Assembly (NCBI GenBank): GCA_964631295.1
Contig: CAZVXI010000045.1
Location: 1 to 20,417, forward strand
DNA length: 20,417 bases
DNA from: CAZVXI01 sp964631295
Lineage (GTDB): Bacteria > Planctomycetota > Phycisphaerae > Phycisphaerales > SM1A02
Direction: 5' to 3'
Positions 14,996-20,417 of the stretch are shown one piece after another. Under the pieces are notes generated by a model. It had not been told where the DNA came from and did not search any database. It saw only the letters and a list, made by a program, of their open reading frames with translations. Position numbers and translations under genes: made by a program. Position 1 is the stretch's first letter, and each line of letters begins with the position of its first letter.

Positions 14996-15042
14996 TTGAA
15001 TTTTCAATAATACTTGAAAGTTGCTGTCGGTGGAGCTATTGT
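14996..15042 (+). promoter_or_regulatory. Promoter with overlapping TTGAA/TTCAA operator-like half-sites
   Basis: -35 TTGAAA (15014-15019), a 17-nt spacer and -10 TATTGT (15037-15042) form the best sigma-70-type promoter in the window, in an AT-rich pocket. Three alternating half-sites, TTGAA (14996-15000), TTCAA (15003-15007) and TTGAA (15014-15018), give two overlapping inverted repeats, one of which covers the -35 box. A further TTCAA occurs at 14942-14946. Predicted transcription start is about 15049, roughly 100 nt before the regulator's ATG. Binding by the regulator itself is inference. Confidence 0.55.
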
Positions 15043-15146
15043 AATCGGACAGGTGCATGGATTCGGTTGCACTTCCTTCCGGGTATGAGGGAGTCGCGAG
15101 CGGGTGGAGGGAAACCGCTGCGATTCAACACTGGTTGGAGGTTCAG

Positions 15147-15767
15147 ATGGCAGCGGACCATGCACCTGCTTCTACAAGTGCAACGACAACCCCGGTGGTT
15201 GTCGAGTCCGCTGCACCAGCCCGCAGTCATCTCGCCTGCGGGCTGCGTTCTGCGCAGGAAACGTTCATCCAGCTCTGGGGGCAAATGGGATCCAACTGGG
15301 GTATTCCGCGAACGATGGCGGAAGTGCATGCACTTCTGTACATCACCGGCAGGCCGTTGAATGCGGATGATGTGATGGACATGTTGCAGGTCAGTCGCGG
15401 GAATGCGTCGATGACGCTGCGCAACCTCGTTGATTGGGGGCTCGTGCAACGAACCCACATTCGTGGTGATCGCAAGGAGTACTACACGGCAGAACAGGAC
15501 GTCTGGAAGATGTTTCGCACAGTGATGCGCGAACGCAAGAAGCGTGAGATCGATCCACTGATGGAGCAGTTGCATCAGTGCCGCGAACAGGACGATCCAT
15601 CAGATTCTCCCGCTGAGGAACGTGTCAAGGACGACCACAACCAGCGCCTTGACGACATGCTCGAAGTGCTGACATTGCTCGATCGCATCAGCCAGCGTCT
15701 GATGGGGCCGACCGGCGCAGGTGTCGAGAAGATCCTGCGGCTGCTGACGAAGGCGACATCGCCATGA
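15147..15767 (+). CDS. GbsR/MarR-like transcriptional regulator
   Basis: A 206-residue winged-helix regulator, numbered from the ATG at 15147. An N-terminal variable region is followed by TFIQLWGQMGSNWGIPRTMAEVH-type sequence (about 39-61; W-G-x-M-G-x-x-W-G-I-P-R-T-M-A is characteristic of GbsR-type regulators), a winged helix (about 57-114, with VSRGNASMTLRNLVDWGLV and RGDRKEYYTAE), and a charged helical C-terminus. GbsR proteins often control osmoprotectant genes; no such genes are adjacent here. The start is set by GGAGG (15137-15141), 5 nt before the ATG. The in-frame ATG at 15057 would leave almost no leader after the predicted promoter. Its stop codon overlaps the next start (ATGA). Confidence 0.85.
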   Translation: MAADHAPASTSATTTPVVVESAAPARSHLACGLRSAQETFIQLWGQMGSNWGIPRTMAEVHALLYITGRPLNADDVMDMLQVSRGNASMTLRNLVDWGLVQRTHIRGDRKEYYTAEQDVWKMFRTVMRERKKREIDPLMEQLHQCREQDDPSDSPAEERVKDDHNQRLDDMLEVLTLLDRISQRLMGPTGAGVEKILRLLTKATSP

Positions 15768-16204
15768 CGCGGATGACCCACAGCCCGGTGAGCGTGCAGC
15801 AGCCATTGCTCCGACAGCCTGTTGAGTTGTCCTGGTCGGCCGTTGCTGCCGGCGACGATCCGCGCCTCGCCTTGCAATCTTCCCGCCCGCGCGAAGTTTC
15901 GCTGTGCGTGCGCATGGTGCCGCAAGAGAACGACGAGGTCGTCATGAACGCGGCCACCGTCGAATACGAACATGTCAAGCCGCTCATCATTGATGCGCGA
16001 ATGAGCCTTAGTGTGATCGAAGATGGCGCCCTTCTCCACGCGACGATGATCGACTCAGATGGCACAGAAATGCTCGCGCTCTCGCTGCGCCTCAGAACCG
16101 GCCACGACCCCGAAGTGCTTTACGCACGCACGCCTCTGCTCAATCAAGCCGGCTTTACCGGCGGCCGAAGCGATCCGCCACGCATCCGTCCGGTCAACGC
16201 GTGA
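15764..16204 (+). CDS. Unknown protein, translationally coupled to the GbsR-like regulator
   Basis: A 146-residue protein whose ATG overlaps the regulator stop codon by 4 bp (ATGA), so the two are surely co-transcribed and probably translationally coupled. No signal peptide, membrane helix or known domain is recognised. Residues about 45-115 alternate polar and hydrophobic residues (EVSLCVRMVPQ, VVMNAATVEYEHVKPLIIDA, MSLSVIEDGALLHATMIDSD), suggesting a beta-sheet domain. The last part (TPLLNQAGFTGGRSDPPRIR) looks unstructured. The coupling suggests it acts with the regulator, as ligand sensor, partner or anti-regulator, but nothing in the sequence proves that. It ends 4 bp before the convergent methylisocitrate lyase gene. 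Confidence 0.75.
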   Translation: MTRMTHSPVSVQQPLLRQPVELSWSAVAAGDDPRLALQSSRPREVSLCVRMVPQENDEVVMNAATVEYEHVKPLIIDARMSLSVIEDGALLHATMIDSDGTEMLALSLRLRTGHDPEVLYARTPLLNQAGFTGGRSDPPRIRPVNA

Positions 16205-16208
16205 TTGT

Positions 16209-17129
16209 TCAATCGCGGTCGCGCCGCGGCGTGTTCGGAAAATCCCACTGTGAGCCGGGCGTGTAGCCGAGCAGATCGTACAGTTCCGCGCGCGTCTGCA
16301 TGTGACTGATCAGACCCGCAGCAGAGCCATCCTCTTTCAATCGCGCAAGCCCGCGCGTCACCTCGCCCATCGCGAGCCGCATCATGCTCAATGGGTAAAT
16401 CACCAGTTCATAGCCAAGCTCTGCGAATCTCTGTACGGGAATATCCGGCGTCTTGCCGAACTCTGTCATGTTCGCGAGCAGCAATCCCGGGGATTCCTGC
16501 GCAAACCGCGCGAACTCATCCTCGCTGTGCAGGCCTTCCGGGAAGATCATGTCGGCGCCTGCTTCACGACAGGCATTGGCGCGCTCAATCGCATCATCGA
16601 TGTTCGTGACCGACCGCGCATCAGTGCGCGCAACAAGTATGAAGTCCGGATGCAGACGACTTGAAGAGGCCGCGCGCACCTTCTCGACCATATCTTCACA
16701 TGAGATCAGCGTCTTGCCATCAAGGTGGCCACACCGCTTTGGGAATACCTGGTCTTCGATGTGCATCCCGGCTGCCCCAGCGCGGTCGTACTCGATGGTC
16801 GTTCGGATCATTGTCTCGACTTCGCCGTAGCCGGTGTCTGCATCGACGATGGTCGGCAGGCCGCTCGCCTGGGTGATCTCTGAAATCGTCCTGCACATCT
16901 CGGTGAGGGTGATGAGGCCGATGTCCGGATAGCCTGCAACGTTCGCCGTCGCACCGCCAGAGATGTAGCACGCCTCAAACCCAGCCTGCTGCACCGAGCG
17001 AGCCACGAGCGCATTGAATGCGCCCGGCGCCATGACTGTCTTCGCTGCCATCAGTCGGCGGAGGATGGTCCCGGGATGCTCGGCAGGCGTGGCATGTGTG
17101 GCTGATACAGGCGGCGTCGCAGTGCTCAT
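16209..17129 (-). CDS. prpB: 2-Methylisocitrate lyase (isocitrate lyase/PEP mutase superfamily)
   Basis: Splits 2-methylisocitrate into pyruvate and succinate in the methylcitrate cycle for propionate use. From the ATG at 17129 it has 306 residues. It shows APGAFNALVARSVQQAGFEA, YISGGATANVAGYPDIGL, metal-binding VDADTGYGE (about 95-103), the active-site loop FPKRCGHLDGK with KRCGH at 131-135, VARTDARS, and the conserved LLANMTEFGKTP and ELVIYPLSMMRLAM. KRCGH and the whole C-terminal pattern favour methylisocitrate lyase over isocitrate lyase or PEP mutase. No methylcitrate synthase (prpC) or dehydratase (prpD) is adjacent. There is no clear ribosome site before the ATG. Confidence 0.88.
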   Translation of the reverse strand: MSTATPPVSATHATPAEHPGTILRRLMAAKTVMAPGAFNALVARSVQQAGFEACYISGGATANVAGYPDIGLITLTEMCRTISEITQASGLPTIVDADTGYGEVETMIRTTIEYDRAGAAGMHIEDQVFPKRCGHLDGKTLISCEDMVEKVRAASSSRLHPDFILVARTDARSVTNIDDAIERANACREAGADMIFPEGLHSEDEFARFAQESPGLLLANMTEFGKTPDIPVQRFAELGYELVIYPLSMMRLAMGEVTRGLARLKEDGSAAGLISHMQTRAELYDLLGYTPGSQWDFPNTPRRDRD

Positions 17130-17313
17130 GAACCATTGTTGGCGGCCGGAAGCAGCTTTCCCAATCGTCGCCAGCCGGACAGTTCCCAGCATGACACGTC
17201 AGCGGTGTCCGATAAGCACTCGATTCATCAAGCATGCATAAGCGTGAGCCGATATCGGAACATGCGTCGCTGCGATGCGAGTTGCGTCCGCAGCAGACCG
17301 CAAGGAGCGCATC

Positions 17314-17859
17314 ATGCCGCACGACCACGCCACCGCCCGCCCATCCCACTCGGCATCGCGCGGCAACAAGCGATGGATGGCCCTGCCGATCCTCGGAGGG
17401 ATCGCGATGGTCAGCATCGGGTTGACACTGCTCAAACTCAACCAGCCGCGCACAACCGTTTCAAAAGTCAAGCAGGAGCTGCGCGAGATTGCGCTGCGGC
17501 AAAGCGAGTCAGGCATGCTCGACAACGGCGGAGCAGTCGGCCCGTGGTGGATTGCCGCCAACGAAGTCAACCCATTCACCGATGAGTTCACCGAGTTCCG
17601 CGTGCGCAGCGGCGACATGCTCATTGCTGCAAAGAACGCGACGCTCCAGATCGATCCGACGCACGATACCTTCGCGTTCGAACTGCACGACGTCGTCTTC
17701 ACACGCATCCTCAAAGATGAGCAACTGCCCGGCGGCGATGCGCTCTGGCAGCTTGATGCGCACACGCTCGGCCCCGCGCCGTGGGGCGAAGACATCATCG
17801 ACGATGGCCCCGGCGGCCCAGTACCCGAACTGCCCGAAGCACTCGCACGCAAGCGCTGA
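17314..17859 (+). CDS. Single-pass membrane-anchored protein, unknown function
   Basis: A 181-residue protein. The ATG at 17314 has AAGGAG 7 nt upstream. A polar basic N-terminus is followed by one transmembrane helix (about 21-40, WMALPILGGIAMVSIGLTLL), a short charged helix (VKQELREIALRQ), and a probably beta-rich extracytoplasmic domain (EFTEFRVRSGDMLIAAKNAT, LQIDPTHDTFAFELHDVVFT). It ends in an acidic, Pro/Gly-rich tail. The topology and the R-V-R-S-G...A-x-x-A repeat-like strands recall LptC-like proteins, but that is a weak analogy. It is divergent from prpB, with 184 bp between. Confidence 0.68.
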   Translation: MPHDHATARPSHSASRGNKRWMALPILGGIAMVSIGLTLLKLNQPRTTVSKVKQELREIALRQSESGMLDNGGAVGPWWIAANEVNPFTDEFTEFRVRSGDMLIAAKNATLQIDPTHDTFAFELHDVVFTRILKDEQLPGGDALWQLDAHTLGPAPWGEDIIDDGPGGPVPELPEALARKR

Positions 17860-17907
17860 AGCCAGAGCCGCCCAGCCTTCCCGATCGCCCGCCGCCGACC
17901 CCATCGC

Positions 17908-18104
17908 CGCCGCCCACGTCCACATCTTGTATGTGGCGATGTTGTACACACTCCATGAGGTAGCGATTCAGCGATATGAGTTTTCTTGAGATTTCTCAGG
18001 GATTGGGGCTTGCAATTATCTGGGGGGGGGTATGGTCCGGGTCAGTTTGTCCTTCCTGTCCGTCCTACCCTTACTCCGGAGCAGCATCATGTTCATCCGC
18101 CTAA
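17908..18104 (+). repeat. About 197-bp duplicated leader, copy 1
   Basis: Nearly identical to 19917-20112. It differs by C/T at 17937, a G tract of nine rather than eight (18022-18030), C/G just before GGAGCAG, and changes in the last bases before and after the start codon. It contains a hairpin ccacat-cttgt-atgtgg near its start, a second possible hairpin cttgag-attt-ctcagg (about 17985-18000), an AT-rich stretch, the G tract, a 50-bp pyrimidine-rich stretch, and GGAGCAG 4 nt before the start of the small secreted protein gene, whose first codons (to about 18104) are also shared. Homology may begin slightly earlier, at an ATCGCC with a 3-bp indel. Confidence 0.95.
18022..18030 (+). repeat. 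Homopolymeric G tract, nine residues (leader copy 1)
   Basis: Nine consecutive G residues between TTATCT and TATGGTCC. The same position in leader copy 2 has eight. The tract lies 58 nt before the likely start of the small secreted protein gene. Mononucleotide runs of this length are slippage-prone. Confidence 0.9.
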
Positions 18105-18544
18105 TACCATATGTTGGCCCCATCGCATTAGCGGTTGCCTTTGGTATGGCCAGTACAGCGTCACTCGAGCCCACCAGTATGGAAACGATCGTCTCACCAA
18201 CCGCAGAACAGGACACTGGCTGTTACGAGCTTTCAGCGGTCGGTACTTGCTGCGGCGCAAACGAGATCTGGTGCGTGTATGGGGAACTGCTCGTGATTTG
18301 TCAGCCGCAACAGGTCGAGATGGATGGCATCATTTACAATCGTGTTGATGCGGCGGCTACCGGCCGCACTGCAGAGTACATGCCATTCGCTACGATCGTC
18401 TGCACGGGGATCTTCCCAATCGCGTGCTCGTTTCCATTTAATCCTGCCAACCCTTGCTCATATACAGAAAACCCAACGACTCGGCAATGCACAACGTACT
18501 CCGCCGTTGGCCCGACCAACTGCACCAATCTGATGGCCAAGTGA
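18089..18544 (+). CDS. Small Cys-rich secreted protein, unknown
   Basis: A 151-residue protein from the ATG at 18089 with GGAGCAG upstream. A signal peptide (MFIRLIPYVGPIALAVAFGM, cleaved near STAS) precedes a mature domain with ten cysteines (TGCYEL, GTCCGANEIWC, VICQPQ, VCTGIFPIACSF, NPCSYT, RQCTTY, TNCTNL), which could form five disulfides. An extended frame from 18032 would add a hydrophobic-rich stretch encoded by the repeated leader; the ATG at 18089 is preferred because a proper signal peptide follows it. I recognise no family. The gene lies directly under the duplicated leader and 14 bp before the next secreted protein gene. Confidence 0.75.
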   Translation: MFIRLIPYVGPIALAVAFGMASTASLEPTSMETIVSPTAEQDTGCYELSAVGTCCGANEIWCVYGELLVICQPQQVEMDGIIYNRVDAAATGRTAEYMPFATIVCTGIFPIACSFPFNPANPCSYTENPTTRQCTTYSAVGPTNCTNLMAK

Positions 18545-18558
18545 AGTGAGGTGTCGGT

Positions 18559-19893
18559 ATGTTTACAGCCCATGCGTTCTGTGTGTTGAGTTTCGCCCTG
18601 ACCCTGACGCCTGCGCAGGATGCAAGCGACAGGCACGTCACTGGCCCCGAAGATGGCGGACCGGGCGAGACGGCGATTCATCTGGTCAGGCCGCGACGGA
18701 TTACATATGTCGACATCCAACGGTGGAGCGATATGCTCAGGCTGAGTGATGAGCAGTACGTGTACTTGGAATCTCTGCATGCAACCTATCTGCGAACTGA
18801 CGCCGACCTTCGACGGCAGATCTATTTGCCGCTCTGGCAGGAGGCAAAACGGCTTGGCGCGGTGGTCGATCGGGTGCTCACTGACATCGCGGTAGCCGAG
18901 GACATCGCCGCCCTTGGTGATGCCAATAAGAAGGCGAACGCGAGACTGCTTGCTTCTGAGGACAATGCGATGTTCCACCCGCTCATCCCCGTGCTGACGG
19001 ATGAGCAGGTGGCACGTCTTCCCGCGGTGCGCGCACGGCGGCAACGCGATGCGCATCGCGAAGTCAAAACCGCCCTGCGATCTGCCGCGACTGATTTCAT
19101 CATGATCATGGAATCACTTCAGGATGATGAGCAATGGCATGTGACAGATCAACAGGCATTCGATGCATTGCTGCAAGCATACGAGACATCGCTGAATGCC
19201 GGTTGGCGGACCGTGTATGATATCTTCTTCAAACGCCACAACTGCTGGGACCATGGCCGCTTAGCCGGCCGGGAGGCGGCGTGTTTACGCCTGCGGCGCA
19301 GATCCGCGGATGCAGCGGAGAACCTCGTGCGGCTCAATGAGACATACCTGCCGTTGCTGCAGGAGCATCTGGCACCAGAGACCGCATTTGCGCTCGGGCA
19401 GCGGTATCGCGAGGCAGCGATTCCTCAGTTCTACCCAAATCCATACGGGCTTGGCGAGGTGTTCTCACTCGCATTAGAGATCCCGGGACTGACGAACGAG
19501 CAGCGCGAAACCATCGAGATGATACGCGACACCTATCGACGGCGCGACGCGGTCATCGTTCAGGGAATGATTCGCGAAGTCGAACAGTGGATTCGCCAGT
19601 TCGAAGAGACACGCCAATGGGGCCCGCTTGGCCAGGAGGAACACGAGGCGAAGATTGCCGTCGCGTCTCGTTCACGCCGGACGCTCTCGCGGGACACGCT
19701 CGACTTACTGGCCGGTGTGCTCGCACCCGGCGATGCAGCACGCCTGCGCGCGATGGCGGAAGAGAAGTTCGCCACTGCCGACGCGAAGGGGTCGTTCCGC
19801 GAGGGGCTGTACTATTTTCCTGTAGGCGACCACTTCGAGTGGATCAGAAGCCAGTATCCCAGCCAGGTCCAGCGGCACGAGGCGGTTGATTGA
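18559..19893 (+). CDS. Secreted, largely helical protein with LTxxQ-like motifs, unknown
   Basis: A 444-residue protein with GAGG 7 nt before the ATG. A short hydrophobic N-terminus (MFTAHAFCVLSFALTLTPAQ) probably serves as a signal peptide, though its n-region lacks Lys/Arg. The mature part is highly charged and predicted helical. It has repeated (L/V)-(S/T)-x-x-Q motifs: LSDEQ (62-66), LTDEQ (146-150), VTDQQ (195-199) and LTNEQ (311-315), each beginning a charged helix. This resembles LTxxQ motifs of Spy/CpxP periplasmic chaperone-like proteins, although it is far longer. Homology is not proven. It ends 24 bp before leader copy 2 and is probably co-transcribed with the Cys-rich gene. Confidence 0.8.
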   Translation: MFTAHAFCVLSFALTLTPAQDASDRHVTGPEDGGPGETAIHLVRPRRITYVDIQRWSDMLRLSDEQYVYLESLHATYLRTDADLRRQIYLPLWQEAKRLGAVVDRVLTDIAVAEDIAALGDANKKANARLLASEDNAMFHPLIPVLTDEQVARLPAVRARRQRDAHREVKTALRSAATDFIMIMESLQDDEQWHVTDQQAFDALLQAYETSLNAGWRTVYDIFFKRHNCWDHGRLAGREAACLRLRRRSADAAENLVRLNETYLPLLQEHLAPETAFALGQRYREAAIPQFYPNPYGLGEVFSLALEIPGLTNEQRETIEMIRDTYRRRDAVIVQGMIREVEQWIRQFEETRQWGPLGQEEHEAKIAVASRSRRTLSRDTLDLLAGVLAPGDAARLRAMAEEKFATADAKGSFREGLYYFPVGDHFEWIRSQYPSQVQRHEAVD

Positions 19894-19916
19894 GCGTGTG
19901 ACTTCTCCGCTGCTAT

Positions 19917-20112
19917 CGCCGCCCACGTCCACATCTTGTATGTGGTGATGTTGTACACACTCCATGAGGTAGCGATTCAGCGATATGAGTTTTCTTGAGA
20001 TTTCTCAGGGATTGGGGCTTGCAATTATCTGGGGGGGGTATGGTCCGGGTCAGTTTGTCCTTCCTGTCCGTCCTACCCTTACTCGGGAGCAGAAACATGT
20101 TCAGCCGCCCAA
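19917..20112 (+). repeat. About 197-bp duplicated leader, copy 2
   Basis: Second copy of the leader at 17908-18104, offset 2009 bp before the G tract and 2008 bp after it. It keeps both inverted repeats, the AT-rich block, the pyrimidine-rich stretch and the ribosome site (here GGGAGCAG, 4-5 nt before ATG at 20097). High identity through non-coding DNA, ending soon after the start codon, implies recent duplication, gene conversion or selection on the leader. Confidence 0.95.
20031..20038 (+). repeat. Homopolymeric G tract, eight residues (leader copy 2)
   Basis: Eight G residues where copy 1 has nine. With eight, an open frame starting at a TTG at 19995 runs through the tract into the frame of the downstream gene; with nine, as in copy 1, the equivalent frame is shifted. 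Whether that upstream frame is translated is unknown. Confidence 0.9.
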
Positions 20113-20285
20113 TCACAATGAACCTCGGATGCGTCGCGGTCGTTCTCACATGCGCGATGGCCGCGGGCGAAGTGGCCGCCAACGACTGCCACGGCGAGCA
20201 CAGCTCAACAAACGGAACCGATGGACCGGATGGTGCGCCGGGCGCCAAAGGCGCAGCGCAGGGTGTCGGATGCATCGAAGTCTGA
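20097..20285 (+). CDS. Small secreted collagen-like protein, unknown
   Basis: A 62-residue protein. The signal peptide (MFSRPITMNLGCVAVVLTCA, cleaved near AAGEVAA) is followed by a mature peptide of about 35 residues with five Gly-X-Y triplets (GTDGPDGAPGAKGAA, about 40-54) and three or so cysteines overall (DCHGEH, VGCIEV). Collagen-like triplets this few would hardly make a stable triple helix alone. It starts with the same MF-x-R-x-I context as the Cys-rich protein because the leader repeat reaches into the gene, but the mature parts are unrelated. The next gene starts 44 bp later with its own ribosome site. Confidence 0.68.
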   Translation: MFSRPITMNLGCVAVVLTCAMAAGEVAANDCHGEHSSTNGTDGPDGAPGAKGAAQGVGCIEV

Positions 20286-20329
20286 AAGGATTGCAGAGCC
20301 ATACACTGAAGCGTTGTGGAGGTGCTCAC

Positions 20330-20417
20330 ATGATCATCCGACACTCGATCGCGCTCTGTTTGATTCTGGCATGCGCGCCGCTTGCAATGGGTCAGCAGAT
20401 CCCGCGCATGCATGGCG
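20330..20417 (+). CDS. N-terminus of another secreted protein (runs off the window end)
   Basis: An open frame from the ATG at 20330, preceded by GGAGG 8 nt upstream, encodes MIIRHSIALCLILACAPLAM followed by GQQIPRMHG, a clear signal peptide with a basic n-region and cleavage near AMG. It occupies the same position relative to leader copy 2 as the 444-residue secreted protein does to copy 1. Too little is present to name it. Confidence 0.7.
   Translation, partial: MIIRHSIALCLILACAPLAMGQQIPRMHG

Noticed and set aside
17986..18348. TTG-started 120-codon frame through the G tract of leader copy 1
   Set aside because: It runs out of frame over the Cys-rich protein gene and is not conserved in copy 2 past the tract. 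Kept only as part of the slippage idea.
19913..20413. A 166-codon minus-strand frame across leader copy 2, and a similar one across copy 1
   Set aside because: The shared sequence is due to the duplicated leader. The frames run antisense to signal-peptide genes and have no ribosome sites.

Overview
The window looks like a chromosomal segment of a GC-rich member of the Planctomycetota, most likely Phycisphaerae. This is inferred from two secreted proteins ending in a VPAPG/IPAPG, hydrophobic segment and poly-Arg tail (the PEP-CTERM-like sorting signal common there), from Rho with a Lys/Arg-rich N-terminal extension, from a type II pseudopilin-like protein with a very short N-terminal prepilin signal, and from many small secreted proteins with no recognisable family. 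No rRNA, tRNA, CRISPR array, transposase or integrase was found.

Layout. 1-460 (-) is the N-terminal part of malate dehydrogenase, followed by a LapA-domain membrane protein (+), a small two-helix membrane protein (-) and a YcaQ/AlkX-type DNA glycosylase (+). 2420-4164 (-) holds two tandem paralogous PEP-CTERM-like secreted proteins, with a clear intrinsic terminator between them and structured leaders. coaE and rho follow on the + strand. Just after rho lies a DUF2335 membrane-protein gene, bracketed by a perfect 44-bp direct repeat that is the 3' end of rho. Then come a pseudopilin-like protein (+) and a minus-strand group: a PilZ-domain protein, an OppD/DppD-type ABC ATPase and a YccU-type CoA-binding protein.

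From 11085 a compact + strand operon carries ispE, lspA, an M3 oligoendopeptidase and a Bcp-type peroxiredoxin. It is followed by a GbsR/MarR-like regulator, with a promoter and operator-like half-sites, translationally coupled to an unknown gene. A 2-methylisocitrate lyase (-) and a single-pass membrane protein (+) come next.

The last 2.5 kb is the most unusual part. A leader of about 197 bp occurs twice, 2 kb apart and almost identical. Each copy stands in front of a different small secreted protein (one Cys-rich, one collagen-like), and each of those is followed by a larger secreted protein. Each leader carries a homopolymeric G tract whose length differs between the copies (9 and 8). This looks like a modular, possibly expanding family of secreted-protein cassettes under a shared and perhaps slippage-prone leader. 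This unit and the rho-tail duplication around the DUF2335 gene are the two best candidates for something undescribed.
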